Shown: positions 19,329 to 28,065 of the stretch, in pieces
Position numbering within the stretch: position 1 is the first letter of the stretch
Layout: every line of letters begins with the position of its first letter
From: Bacteroidota bacterium
GTDB taxonomy: Bacteria; Bacteroidota; Bacteroidia; AKYH767-A; OLB10
Assembly: GCA_016714535.1 (NCBI GenBank)
Contig: JADKDR010000005.1
Span: 186,001 to 250,000, forward strand
Direction: 5' to 3'
Length of the DNA stretch: 64,000 nucleotides
Program-made: the position numbers and the translations under genes
Notes under the pieces: model-generated
The model's database searches: none
What the model was told of the DNA's origin: nothing
What the model saw: the letters and a program-made list of their open reading frames with translations, nothing else

Positions 19329-19360
19329 TTTGCACCAGTTATTGCGTAATCATACTTTTG
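19329..19360 (+). promoter_or_regulatory. Candidate promoter for the epimerase gene
   Basis: TTTG at 19329-19332, a 20-base spacer, then TACTTTTG at 19353-19360 (exact TAnnTTTG). Confidence 0.45.
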
Positions 19361-19463
19361 CGCCCATTAGTTGCAATTTCCATTATCGCTAATCTAATAA
19401 TAGGCCCAAATGCTGCTTGGCATAGGCCTTACGAATTAAAACAAACATAATTTATATATTAAG

Positions 19464-20390
19464 ATGAAAATTTTTATTACCGGTGCAGCCGGCTTTTTGG
19501 GTAGTCACCTTGCAGACCGCATGATCGAATTAGGTCATAACGTAATTGGATGCGATAATTTACTTGGTGGTTACAAAGATAATGTGAACCCTAAAATGGA
19601 GTTTCATGTGGCAGATTGTATGGATTTGCCAAAGATGCTACAGCTAACTAAGGGATGTGACATTGTGTATCATTGTGCAAGTACTGCTTATGAAGGACTA
19701 TCGGTTTTTTCACCACATTTAGTTACCTGCAATACCTATCAGATAACTATTAGTGTTCTGAGTGCTTCTATCGAAAATAAAGTACGCAGATTTGTATTTT
19801 GCTCAAGCATGGCTCGCTACGGATATTTACCTGTTGTACCTTTTACCGAAGCAATGACTCCGGACCCAATTGATCCATACGGTATAGCCAAGCTAGCAGC
19901 AGAAACAACTATAAAAAATCTTAGCAAGGTTCATGGATACGAGTATGCCATTGCGGTGCCTCACAACATTATTGGCCCTCGTCAAAAGTATGATGATCCA
20001 TTTAGGAATGTGGCCGCCATTATGATTAACCTGATGCTACAAGGACGTCAACCCATCATATATGGTGATGGTGAACAAAAACGCAATTTCAGTTTTGTAG
20101 GCGATTGTATTTATTGCTTAGAGAAGATGGCTTTTCAGGATAACGTGTTAGGAGAGGTAATAAACATTGGCCCTGATGATGAGTTTGTAACTATAAATCA
20201 TTTATCAAAAGTATTAGGCGAGTTGCTTAACTTTGATGTAAGGCCTGAGTATCAACCTGACAGGCCTATGGAAGTGAAACATGCCGGTTGTTCGGCCGAT
20301 AAAGCCCGCAACCTGCTTGGTTATAAGCCAGACATGACCCTTGAAAAGGGATTAACCGAAATGATTGAATATATAAAAGGCGTGGTGTAA
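19464..20390 (+). CDS. NAD-dependent nucleotide-sugar epimerase/dehydratase
   Basis: Extended short-chain dehydrogenase of the UDP-glucose 4-epimerase group. The NAD-binding motif GAAGFLGSHL is at residues 7-16, and the catalytic residues are Ser114/115 in CSSMARYG and Tyr139/Lys143 in YGIAK. A GPRQKYDDPFR segment and a YGDGEQKRNFSFVGD motif are typical of sugar-nucleotide epimerases. The 308-residue length fits. It probably converts a UDP- or GDP-sugar for cell-surface glycan; the exact substrate is unclear. It stands alone with a candidate promoter 104 bases upstream and a weak terminator downstream. Confidence 0.85.
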   Translation: MKIFITGAAGFLGSHLADRMIELGHNVIGCDNLLGGYKDNVNPKMEFHVADCMDLPKMLQLTKGCDIVYHCASTAYEGLSVFSPHLVTCNTYQITISVLSASIENKVRRFVFCSSMARYGYLPVVPFTEAMTPDPIDPYGIAKLAAETTIKNLSKVHGYEYAIAVPHNIIGPRQKYDDPFRNVAAIMINLMLQGRQPIIYGDGEQKRNFSFVGDCIYCLEKMAFQDNVLGEVINIGPDDEFVTINHLSKVLGELLNFDVRPEYQPDRPMEVKHAGCSADKARNLLGYKPDMTLEKGLTEMIEYIKGVV

Positions 20391-20489
20391 AGCCTTTTGA
20401 GTATCACCTTGATGTAGAAATTAAAAACGATTTAACTCCCAAAACCTGGACCAACAGATTGTTTTAAGGTAGATAGCATATCATAATCG

Positions 20490-20519
20490 AATCCCCGCTC
20501 CATGCAGGGATTTTTTTTT
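20490..20519 (+). terminator. Probable weak terminator after the epimerase gene
   Basis: A short AATCCC / GGGATT stem with a large loop is followed by nine Ts at 20511-20519. The T tract overlaps the stop codon of the opposing DUF1028 gene. Confidence 0.45.
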
Positions 20520-21519
20520 ATTGCACTATGAAGCTTTCGCTTCTCAATGTTCCATCTTTCATTTCTCCCTTAATAATGTAATAGCCGCTTGACAGTCCTG
20601 ATACATCATAGTGCGTTTGCTCTTTACCATCAACATCCACCGTTGCAATTTTTTTACCTGCCTCATCATAAATAGAAATAGTTTTTGCTGGGTTATCGAA
20701 AATCACGTTGATAGAAGCAGATGCCGGATTAGGAAGTATTCTAAAACCGGAGGTTTTTACTTGGTTTTCGCTTAATGCTGTATTGGCGCAACCACCCCAG
20801 GTATTAAATGCTGACTGCAATGAGTCAATGGGTTCAATGCTATCCGGATAAGTATTTACATTAAGGTCAAGGAAGAGGTTGTTTATAGAGTCGGTTGAAT
20901 TGGCAACTCGAATAAATGCGGAAAAGGATGAAATGCCATAACTTAAACAACGTGTATCAGCACCTGCAACTTTTGCGCCTTGCATGGCTGCCATTAATTT
21001 ACAAGCAAGGGTTCCATTGGTATTTAAAAAGCGCGACTCCATGCTATCCAAAATATATTGTCCGGCAAGTATATTACCTTGAATAGCATAGTTTGGTCCC
21101 AAAATGTGATTTTTATAATTAAAACAATTGACACCGGTGTATGCTGCGCTGCGACCTCCATTTACTATATCCACAACTCCATATTGCCGTATGGCAATAT
21201 TACTTTGAGCATCGTTAGCTACCAATGAGTCAATAATATTTTGAGGCGAAACCCCTGAATTCATTAACTGTTTTGCATAGTTCTGATTAGCTGCATTCCA
21301 GTACGATTGCGTGTGCACAACTCCTGTTCCAGGATGTACATCGCTAATAATAAGAGCACTTACGCTTTGCGAAGTAATGCAGGTTGCGCCTGCACTTCCA
21401 ACTTGTCCGGTTGCACTATCTACGGCACATATCGAAAATGTGTCTTGAGAATAGACCAATGCACATGGCATGGCGAATGTAAACAGAAGAATTATTTTTT
21501 TGGTAATCATAAACTGCAT
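20518..21519 (-). CDS. Secreted DUF1028 protein with type IX (type A) sorting domain
   Basis: A 333-residue secreted protein. A signal peptide spans the first ~25 residues (IILLFTFAMPCALVYSQ). Residues ~28-235 match the DUF1028 family, beginning FSICAVDSATGQVGSAGATC; the family is thought to have an Ntn-hydrolase-like fold. The last ~75 residues, with RILPNPASASINV and a terminal SESFIVQ, form a type A T9SS sorting domain, so the protein crosses the outer membrane. The enzymatic activity of DUF1028 is not known to me. The start is ATG 21519 (ATG 21510 is an alternative); a TATATTTG box lies at 21554-21561. Confidence 0.85.
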   Translation of the reverse strand: MQFMITKKIILLFTFAMPCALVYSQDTFSICAVDSATGQVGSAGATCITSQSVSALIISDVHPGTGVVHTQSYWNAANQNYAKQLMNSGVSPQNIIDSLVANDAQSNIAIRQYGVVDIVNGGRSAAYTGVNCFNYKNHILGPNYAIQGNILAGQYILDSMESRFLNTNGTLACKLMAAMQGAKVAGADTRCLSYGISSFSAFIRVANSTDSINNLFLDLNVNTYPDSIEPIDSLQSAFNTWGGCANTALSENQVKTSGFRILPNPASASINVIFDNPAKTISIYDEAGKKIATVDVDGKEQTHYDVSGLSSGYYIIKGEMKDGTLRSESFIVQ

Positions 21520-21553
21520 ATTTAGTCGTGATTAAATCAATTTTTAGTCAATA

Positions 21554-21561
21554 CAAATATA
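21554..21561 (-). promoter_or_regulatory. Bacteroidota -7 promoter box for the DUF1028 gene
   Basis: Reverse strand TATATTTG, exact TAnnTTTG match, 34 bases ahead of the ATG at 21519. Confidence 0.5.
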
Positions 21562-21760
21562 ATAGTGTTTTTAACAAAAGTCATTGATATTTTATTTACA
21601 CAATTTTCAATCTTATCCTGATGTTTATTTTGCATCGGGGTTATTTTAAAATTTCATCATACTATTAATTAGGGTAGTTGCAATAAATCCAAAAAATCTA
21701 CGGAAAATAATTATGGAGTAAATTGAAAATTCACTTTATTTGTAAAGCAAATTTAATTTT

Positions 21761-23455
21761 ATGAAAAAAGCATACTTGATATTTTCTTTACTATTTGGGG
21801 CTTACCATTTATCTATAGCACAAACAATTTTCTGGACTGAAAATTTTAATAATGGCTGTACAGCTAATTGCCCGGCCGATGGATATGCTGGTACCAATGG
21901 TGTCTGGACCGTGGCAGACATTGGTGTGCAAGGCAATGTGGCCAATCAATTTTTTATTTCATGTGCCGAAAATGGCGAACCGGTAGGGCAGTGTGGTGCC
22001 GGCTGCGGTAATAACGCAACCTTGCATGTAGGCAGCGTTCCATGTCAGTTTTGCTTTTTTTGTCCAAACGGGGATTGTGGTGCAGCCTATAATGCAGGCC
22101 CAGCTATTTTTGGTGAGGACCCTACTACTGATAAGCGATGTGTTTCGCCCATGATAAGCACAGTAGGTTATTCAGCTATTACGCTGTCAGGTAAATATAT
22201 GGAGCAAGGTCAAGGCACACTTGATAATGCTGACTTTGAATATAGTACCGATGGAGGAACTACCTGGACAACAATAATAATAGCAAAATCGAATAATGCT
22301 AATTGTTCCCCTCAAGGCGAGTGGACTGCCTTTAGTTATTTGCTACCTGCAACGTGCAATAACATTTTAACCTTTAAGCTTGCTCTGCGTTGGGCAAACA
22401 ATGATGATGGTGTAGGTACCGATCCCTCGTTTGCTATAGATGATATTGAACTAAGTGTTCAGGTTCAAACCGCACCTATAGCTGGCCTCTCAACTCCTAT
22501 TCAAAGTTTTTGCGATAGCACTTGCATCTCATTTACCGACAACTCCACCGGTGCACCTACCTCTTACTTGTGGACGTTTACCGGTGCAGTTCCAGCAACA
22601 AGCACACTACAAAATCCAACTAACATTTGCTACAACCTGCCGGGAGTATACGATGTGCAACTTATAGTAACCAATGCCGTTGGAAGCGATACGTTGCTTT
22701 TGCCTTCATACATTACTGTTAATCCATGTTTTGCTCCTGTGGTAAATATTGCTGCAACCGATACCTTCCTTTGCGAAAAATCGTGTATCGATTTTTTTGA
22801 TTTGTCCACCAATAGTCCAACTTCGTGGCAATGGACTTTTACTGGTGCATCTCCTCCATCAAGCACGTTACAAAACCCAACTAATGTATGCTTTAACCTT
22901 TATGGAACCTACGATGTTACCCTTGTAGCGTCCAATGCTTCGGGGACTGGTAATACAACTTTTACGCAGTTTATTACCGTATTTGAAAACCCAGCAGCAC
23001 CTTCTGTTACCCAAGTGGGCAATACACTGTTTTCTTCACCAGCCATGAATTACCAATGGTATCTTAATTCGAATATAATTCCCAATGCTGTGCAACAAGT
23101 ATATATAGCAACACAGGCAGGTAATTATTATGTGGTTATCACAGATAGCAATGGCTGTCAGGCAGCGTCTAATCAAGTTACGGTTACATCCATGATGGAT
23201 TTACCCGGAAAGGATTTATATTTACTAAGTCCAAACCCGGTCCACAATTTGTTAACCATTACCTTATACCATGCTTTGGCAGATAAGGCAATGCTAGAGA
23301 TTTACGATGTTCATGGAAGGATGGTGTCAAGCATGGCTTTCGCTAATGATCAGAATAGTATGGTAGTTGATGCAAGTAAATTAAACTCAGGAATTTATTT
23401 TGTAAGAGTGCTAACCAAAGCAGGTATTTTCACGCAAAAATTTAGCAAGCATTAG
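21761..23455 (+). CDS. Secreted PKD-domain protein with type IX (type A) sorting domain
   Basis: A 564-residue secreted protein. The signal peptide (MKKAYLIFSLLFGAYHLSIAQ) is followed by a Cys-rich region (about 30-110, with NGCTANCPADG, GQCGAGCGNN and QFCFFCPNGDCG) and a domain up to ~230 that ends in PSFAIDDIELSV and resembles a lectin/MAM-like jelly roll. Two PKD domains follow (about 245-325 and 330-405) that are near copies of each other (WTFTGA..P.STLQNPTN.C). An Ig-like segment and a type A T9SS tail starting LLSPNPVHNLLTI complete it. A near-match TTTATTTG lies at 21735-21742. Likely a surface adhesin or matrix component. Confidence 0.87.
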   Translation: MKKAYLIFSLLFGAYHLSIAQTIFWTENFNNGCTANCPADGYAGTNGVWTVADIGVQGNVANQFFISCAENGEPVGQCGAGCGNNATLHVGSVPCQFCFFCPNGDCGAAYNAGPAIFGEDPTTDKRCVSPMISTVGYSAITLSGKYMEQGQGTLDNADFEYSTDGGTTWTTIIIAKSNNANCSPQGEWTAFSYLLPATCNNILTFKLALRWANNDDGVGTDPSFAIDDIELSVQVQTAPIAGLSTPIQSFCDSTCISFTDNSTGAPTSYLWTFTGAVPATSTLQNPTNICYNLPGVYDVQLIVTNAVGSDTLLLPSYITVNPCFAPVVNIAATDTFLCEKSCIDFFDLSTNSPTSWQWTFTGASPPSSTLQNPTNVCFNLYGTYDVTLVASNASGTGNTTFTQFITVFENPAAPSVTQVGNTLFSSPAMNYQWYLNSNIIPNAVQQVYIATQAGNYYVVITDSNGCQAASNQVTVTSMMDLPGKDLYLLSPNPVHNLLTITLYHALADKAMLEIYDVHGRMVSSMAFANDQNSMVVDASKLNSGIYFVRVLTKAGIFTQKFSKH

Positions 23456-23456
23456 T

Positions 23457-24026
23457 ATGCAGTTTACACGAGATGAGCTAATTGCTGCTTCGCAACAACC
23501 GCAATTGAAAACATTGCAAATTATCCTTAAACTCTTAGAGCCGGGCTGGGCGCTCAATGTATATAACCAAGGCAATTCGGTAACAATAGTCGATGGCGAT
23601 ACCAGGCAAATATTAATTAATGCCATGCAAGAAATCAACAGAGGTTTGGTTGATTTATCCTGGGAAGTAACTAATGCAATTAATTCAGCTACCCGCCTAC
23701 AATTAACCGAAGAAGCAAAAGTCCAGAAAATTTCAGCCTACGAATTTGTCATGGGTATTCATCGCATGGAAGCAGAAGCTCAATTTAGCGCCATGAAAAC
23801 CGCATCCGAAATTGGTTTCGATTTACGTACTTATGCATTTTCGTCTGCATCGGTCGATGCCTTTACACTTTTTTGGGAAGAAAAAATAACTGATACAGAA
23901 TTAATAGATACCATTGCCATGGAACATTATGATAAAGGAATGATAACTGACATGCAGGGAAACAAGGACTTTGCAAGGAATATTTATGAAAAGCAATATC
24001 ATATGCTTAGCACCTCCGTTACTTGA
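23457..24026 (+). CDS. Uncharacterised 189-residue protein
   Basis: I do not recognise this protein. It starts one base after the stop of the PKD protein (TAG-T-ATG), so it may be translated with it, although the pairing of a secreted and a cytoplasmic product is odd. It has no signal peptide or membrane helix and looks soluble and mainly helical; a stretch at about 80-120 (WEVTNAINSATRLQLTEEAK) is rich in polar residues. The 3' end overlaps the 3' end of the opposing DUF721 gene by 8 bases. Codon use is like its neighbours, which supports a real gene. Confidence 0.65.
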   Translation: MQFTRDELIAASQQPQLKTLQIILKLLEPGWALNVYNQGNSVTIVDGDTRQILINAMQEINRGLVDLSWEVTNAINSATRLQLTEEAKVQKISAYEFVMGIHRMEAEAQFSAMKTASEIGFDLRTYAFSSASVDAFTLFWEEKITDTELIDTIAMEHYDKGMITDMQGNKDFARNIYEKQYHMLSTSVT

Positions 24027-24309
24027 TTACTACTTCTTCAATCACTTGCTCGCCAAGGGCATCGTTCAGCAGTGTAATAATTTTCTCTTTACTTAAGTTC
24101 ATTTCATGTTTTAGAGCAGCACTGCTAATGGTAATAACTAATCTTTTTCCGTATAGATTGATTTCGCTAGTGCGCATGCCTATGGTCTGTCCCATCACGG
24201 TTTCATAAACCTCCTTCAATCTTACTTCAGTTAGTCGATTAGTTAGTTTATTTTCTTTCATCATTTGCCTGATGGCACTACCAATGGTATGTTCGTTGCC
24301 TTTCCTCAT
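24019..24309 (-). CDS. DUF721 / DciA-like protein
   Basis: A 96-residue protein of the DUF721 family, which includes DciA, the ancestral loader of the DnaB replicative helicase in bacteria lacking DnaC. It has the typical layout: a basic helical N-terminus (GSAIRQMMKENKLTNRLTEVRLKEVYETVMG), the TIGMRTSEINLYGKRLVI beta segment and an LKHEMNLSKEKIITLLN helix. Family membership is fairly clear; the helicase-loader role in Bacteroidota is inferred. Overlaps the preceding convergent gene by 8 bases. In other Bacteroidota it often lies near recF, which is absent here. Confidence 0.8.
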   Translation of the reverse strand: MRKGNEHTIGSAIRQMMKENKLTNRLTEVRLKEVYETVMGQTIGMRTSEINLYGKRLVITISSAALKHEMNLSKEKIITLLNDALGEQVIEEVVIK

Positions 24310-24471
24310 TTGTTTTTGTACTAATGCAAATAACGATGATAAAGACCAAAGTTTCCTGAATTATTATTTTTAAAATTTTTAAACAAAGAGCATGTTCAAA
24401 ATATGGAAAACTTGTGCCCCCACCTTATTAATAAACACAGTAATATTGTACAATCCATGCACAGATAATTT

Positions 24472-25338
24472 ATGAACGAAAAGGAAATAGATGCACTAAT
24501 TACATTACTAGATGATGATGATAAGGAAGTTTCGCAGTTGATTGAAGAAAAAATACTATCAATTGGACGCGATGTAATTCCGCACCTTGAAAATGCATGG
24601 GGACAATCTTTTGACCCCGAAAAGCAAGAGCGATTATTACAAATTATTCATAAGCTACAGTTTGAAGATACTCTGGCTGCTCTAAGCGTGTGGAGGCAAC
24701 GCCCCTATGATTTGCTTGAAGGTGCTATACTGGTAGCACGCCATCAATATCCCGATTTGGAAGATGATGCCATTAAGCAGCAGCTCAATCAGATAAAGCG
24801 GGACATTTGGATTGAAATTAATGATAACCTTACAGCATATGAAAAAGTCAAAGTAATCAACAAAGTCCTTTTCGAATTGCATCAGTTTAAAGGCAATACG
24901 GCTAACTACCACCTTCCGGCTAATTCTTACATCAACTGTGTACTCGAGAACAAGAAGGGCAATCCGTTAATGCTATCATTAATTTATTCGTACCTGGCGC
25001 AACAACTTGATATACCAATATATGGAGTCAATCTTCCCGAACATTTTATTATGGCTTATGTTGATGAGCTCAATATTTTAAGGGAGGCCTTTAATGAGAA
25101 TAATACAAATGTCTTGTTTTACATTAATGCATTCAGCAAAGGAATTGTTTTTGGCAAGAACGAAATTTCTCAATTTCTTGACAAGCTAAAGCTTGAACAT
25201 GAGAAGATCTTTTTCGAACCCTGCACGGTGCTTGAAATGATTCAACGCCTTGTACGCAATCTTGTTTATTCCTATCAAAAAATTGGAGATACTGAAAAAG
25301 AAGCAGAATTGAACAGAATGTTGCAAATTCTTGCCTAA
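24472..25338 (+). CDS. SirB1 / transglutaminase-like (Transglut_core2) protein
   Basis: A 288-residue soluble protein. The N-terminal ~80 residues resemble helical (HEAT-like) repeats, and residues ~80-285 match the SirB1-type transglutaminase-like family, with the hallmark NTANYHLPANSYINCVLENKKGNPLMLSLIY and the later GVNLPEHFIMAY (motifs at about residues 143-175 and 188-199). The usual transglutaminase catalytic Cys is not obvious at the expected place, as in most SirB1-like proteins, so it may be non-catalytic. Function is unknown. A TAATATTG near-match lies upstream. A membrane protein gene follows after 25 bases. Confidence 0.75.
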   Translation: MNEKEIDALITLLDDDDKEVSQLIEEKILSIGRDVIPHLENAWGQSFDPEKQERLLQIIHKLQFEDTLAALSVWRQRPYDLLEGAILVARHQYPDLEDDAIKQQLNQIKRDIWIEINDNLTAYEKVKVINKVLFELHQFKGNTANYHLPANSYINCVLENKKGNPLMLSLIYSYLAQQLDIPIYGVNLPEHFIMAYVDELNILREAFNENNTNVLFYINAFSKGIVFGKNEISQFLDKLKLEHEKIFFEPCTVLEMIQRLVRNLVYSYQKIGDTEKEAELNRMLQILA

Positions 25339-25363
25339 CATTACACCTTAAAATATTTTGGCA

Positions 25364-26209
25364 ATGCATTTTCCGGAATTTATTAAGCCTGCTGCTATTA
25401 TTAGGCTTTTAACCTTTGCTATAGCAGGTTTTGCAATGGCCGGCTACATTTTGCCATTTATATCTGACGATGTGCAAAAAGCACTCAACCCTCACATGCT
25501 GAAAATGCTTTTGGTATTTTCAATTTTTGCAGGTGTGTGTTTTCAAATCCTTGTCTTTAGAAAAAAATTCAGTTGGTTGGTTCTGGCTATACACATTTTT
25601 GTTTGCATGATGATGGTGCGCATAAACATTTATACGCCCACAGTAGCTTTAGTAAGTATAATTTGGATTGTGCTTTCACGCTTTAACATTATTAAACCTA
25701 ACACTGCTATTTCGCTGTTATGTTTGAATACTTTAAGCTTAGGTTTGTTGAGTAACGAATTTCAATTTGCAAAATTATGGCCTGTAATTATGGTGTACGC
25801 TGTCTTGTATTTCGTACTTGACCCATGTGTGAATAATAAAATAGAGAAGTTTAAACTATGGTCATATGTGGCTATGCTTGCAGCGCTTGTAGCAGGTATG
25901 GTCTTGTTGCAGCGTACCACTAATTTTAGTTTCATTTGGAATTCATTGCCGTTTATGTGCATTTTTTTATTGGTTAATATTATGAACCTATATAAGTATC
26001 TTAATAACAGTGACGAAGGCAACAATCAACGCTTCATATATCAATTGCCATCATTTCTAATTTTGCTTAATGCGGCTATTATAGCTGGTTTTGCTGGCAT
26101 ATGGTACGGGTTTTTTATTTTGCTTTTGATGCCCTTTACATTTGTTCTTTTCAAAACATTTGAGGAAGACAATTCTTTTTCAGTTACTCAAAAAGATTTG
26201 ACCTTGTAA
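25364..26209 (+). CDS. Multi-pass inner-membrane protein of unknown function
   Basis: A 281-residue very hydrophobic protein with about eight membrane helices and few charged loops. I could not assign a family with confidence; Bacteroidota have several such uncharacterised membrane proteins. The ATG at 25364 is preferred over the in-frame TTG two codons upstream. It follows the SirB1-like gene by 25 bases and is probably co-transcribed. The last helix ends in a charged EEDNSFSVTQKDLTL tail. The GIN-protein promoter overlaps its 3' end (TTTG at 26197-26200). Confidence 0.7.
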   Translation: MHFPEFIKPAAIIRLLTFAIAGFAMAGYILPFISDDVQKALNPHMLKMLLVFSIFAGVCFQILVFRKKFSWLVLAIHIFVCMMMVRINIYTPTVALVSIIWIVLSRFNIIKPNTAISLLCLNTLSLGLLSNEFQFAKLWPVIMVYAVLYFVLDPCVNNKIEKFKLWSYVAMLAALVAGMVLLQRTTNFSFIWNSLPFMCIFLLVNIMNLYKYLNNSDEGNNQRFIYQLPSFLILLNAAIIAGFAGIWYGFFILLLMPFTFVLFKTFEEDNSFSVTQKDLTL

Positions 26210-26225
26210 GTGTAACTTATATTTG
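26197..26225 (+). promoter_or_regulatory. Full Bacteroidota promoter for the GIN-domain gene
   Basis: TTTG at 26197-26200, a 17-base spacer, then TATATTTG at 26218-26225. Both elements and the spacing fit the Bacteroidota -33/-7 pattern. Transcription would begin near 26232, on top of the ATG at 26231, which argues that translation starts at a later ATG (26249 or 26267). Confidence 0.7.
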
Positions 26226-26266
26226 TATCAATGGTCATAGTTGTATTAATGTCAAAAAAAATTAAA

Positions 26267-27001
26267 ATGAAACCAATCAAACTACTTGTAATTTTAGGCG
26301 TTATAGGAAGCATTCTTACAGCCGGATTATTGTGCGGACAGCAATTAGCCATTACCGGAAGCGGTAATCTCGAAATGCAAAAGCGCGAAGTTGGTAGCTT
26401 TTGCGGAGTATCTTCTTCTTCGGGGATAAATGTTACGCTCAAAAACGGAAAAGAAAACATGGTATCAGTTACAGCTGATGATAATATTTTAAACTTGATT
26501 ATAACTGAAGTTAAAGACAATCGCCTGATAATTAAGTACAAGAACAATGTAAATATGAAGCAAAGCAAGGCTTGCGAAGTTATAGTGGTAATGAAAGAAG
26601 TTTGCGATTTATCGGCATCTAGCGGGAGCAAAATAAAAAGTACCGATACTTTTTCTGGTAATAAAATAGAGCTAAATACATCAAGCGGTGCCTCCATTAA
26701 GGTTGGGCTTAATGCGAATGAGATTAGTTGCAGCTCATCAAGTGGCTCGGCAATCACGTTAACAGGCACGGCAGATAAAATGACTGCCAATGTATCGAGC
26801 AATGGTGAAATTAAGGCGGGCTCAATGACCATTTCAGATGTTGAAGCAGAGGCGAGTAGTGGGGGAGAAATAGATGTAAATGTAAACAGAAGCATTGTTG
26901 CCCGGGCTTCAAGCGGGGGAGAGATTACTTATTCAGGAAATCCGCAAACCGTAGATAAGAAATCAAGTAGCGGTGGACAAATTAAAGCAGCAGTAAATTG
27001 A
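26267..27001 (+). CDS. GIN-domain (DUF2807) secreted protein
   Basis: A 244-residue protein with a signal peptide (MKPIKLLVILGVIGSILTAGLLCGQ) and a GIN domain (DUF2807, formerly called autotransporter adhesin head). The domain is a right-handed beta-solenoid-like repeat, visible as recurring SSSG/SSGG turns about every 18-22 residues (SGSKIKS, TSSGASIKV, SSSGSAITL, SSNGEIKAG, SSGGEIDV, SSGGEITY, SSGGQIKA). Function is unknown; secreted or periplasmic binding is possible. Three in-frame ATGs exist (26231, 26249, 26267); 26267 gives the cleanest signal peptide and fits the promoter. Confidence 0.85.
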   Translation: MKPIKLLVILGVIGSILTAGLLCGQQLAITGSGNLEMQKREVGSFCGVSSSSGINVTLKNGKENMVSVTADDNILNLIITEVKDNRLIIKYKNNVNMKQSKACEVIVVMKEVCDLSASSGSKIKSTDTFSGNKIELNTSSGASIKVGLNANEISCSSSSGSAITLTGTADKMTANVSSNGEIKAGSMTISDVEAEASSGGEIDVNVNRSIVARASSGGEITYSGNPQTVDKKSSSGGQIKAAVN

Positions 27002-27036
27002 TTGCCAAAGCGTCCTATTTAACTTGGATACTGTTT

Positions 27037-27921
27037 CTATATATCTTCTAAGATAAAGGCGGTTGTGTCTTTACGAGGAAATGGTTTTACCGAACAAACA
27101 GGTATTTCACTTTCATTTATTATTTGTTGAGCTTCTGTGCTTAAAAACCACTCGAGCATCGAACCTTCCTGTTGCGCCATTATCAAAATCAAATCGGCAT
27201 TAGCGGCCTTACTAAAGTTAAGCACAGTATCACTTTGATCAGAAACTTTCATGTAATGGCTTGAACATTGAACACCACTTTCGGTCACATAATTTTCAAC
27301 CTGGCCTAATTGACGTTTCAGTTTATTTTCAATAAACTCATCATTTGAATCGTCAAGGCAAAGTATCAGTATTTCCGAATTGAAGTATTTAGCAAATTCA
27401 ACTCCTGTTTCTACCTTATCGCGCGATTCTTTTGTTATATCAATAGGCATAACAATCTTCTTACAACCTTCACGGTGCAATTTGCCTTTAATGGTAATTA
27501 CCGGACACGGAGCATTACTAATCACCCTAACCGCATTACTACCAATTATTTTTTTAGTTAGCGTTACTTCTCCATTAGTACCCATCACTATAAACGCGGT
27601 ATTCATTGACTGAGCTTTTTCTATAATTACATCGTAAATTTTTCCTTGTTCAACAATGGTTTCAAATTGCAGTCCGGTTTCGGCAGAATACTTATTAGCA
27701 AGTTCTTTCAATTGCTTTTCTGCATCAGCAATCATTTTTTCATCTTGGCTATCATCTTTAAAAATACTTTTGAACTTGTCCATAAAGGCACTATCAATTA
27801 CGTGTATTAAGGTGATTATGCTATTCTTGAATCTAGCTATGTTGAAAGACTGATTAAGTGCTATTAATGATTGCTCTGAGAAATCGATAGGAACTAAAAT
27901 GTGATTTTCGAATTTTTGCAT
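27037..27921 (-). CDS. Tandem universal stress protein (UspA family)
   Basis: A 294-residue cytoplasmic protein with two UspA domains. Domain 1 (about 3-145) starts HILVPIDFSEQS and carries the nucleotide-binding loop GTNG...GSNAVRVISNAPCPV. Domain 2 (about 155-285) starts KIVMPIDITKES but lacks a clear glycine loop, so it may not bind nucleotide. Universal stress proteins bind ATP or AMP and adjust survival under stress; no specific partner is evident. ATG at 27921; a TAATTTTG promoter box lies 25 bases upstream. Converges on the GIN gene. Confidence 0.9.
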   Translation of the reverse strand: MQKFENHILVPIDFSEQSLIALNQSFNIARFKNSIITLIHVIDSAFMDKFKSIFKDDSQDEKMIADAEKQLKELANKYSAETGLQFETIVEQGKIYDVIIEKAQSMNTAFIVMGTNGEVTLTKKIIGSNAVRVISNAPCPVITIKGKLHREGCKKIVMPIDITKESRDKVETGVEFAKYFNSEILILCLDDSNDEFIENKLKRQLGQVENYVTESGVQCSSHYMKVSDQSDTVLNFSKAANADLILIMAQQEGSMLEWFLSTEAQQIINESEIPVCSVKPFPRKDTTAFILEDI

Positions 27922-27946
27922 GATTTTCTTTATAAATTTGGTGGCT

Positions 27947-27954
27947 CAAAATTA
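27947..27954 (-). promoter_or_regulatory. Bacteroidota -7 promoter box for the universal stress gene
   Basis: Reverse strand TAATTTTG, exact TAnnTTTG match, 25 bases ahead of the ATG at 27921. Confidence 0.5.
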
Positions 27955-28022
27955 GTAATCGAAAACGCATTAAAAAACTAAAATAAGATAAATCATTCAT
28001 TTCGTATTCATACTAATGGCTA

Positions 28023-28030
28023 TATTTTTG
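28023..28030 (+). promoter_or_regulatory. Bacteroidota -7 promoter box for the DUF1573 pair
   Basis: TATTTTTG matches TAnnTTTG exactly and ends 35 bases before the ATG at 28066. Confidence 0.45.
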
Positions 28031-28065
28031 AAGTCTGAAAATTATAAACTTCAATAAACAAACAA

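Larger units (their letters stand above)
19021..19463. other. 443-base divergent intergenic region (dxr / epimerase)
   Basis: No gene or RNA was recognised. The region holds the dxr promoter box near one end and a plus-strand TACTTTTG box (19353-19360) that would give the epimerase a leader of about 97 bases. No riboswitch-like conserved motif was seen. Confidence 0.5.

Noticed and set aside
26231..26266. ATG at 26231 as the start of the GIN-domain gene
   Set aside because: It coincides with the predicted transcript start and adds a non-signal sequence ahead of a good signal peptide beginning at 26267.
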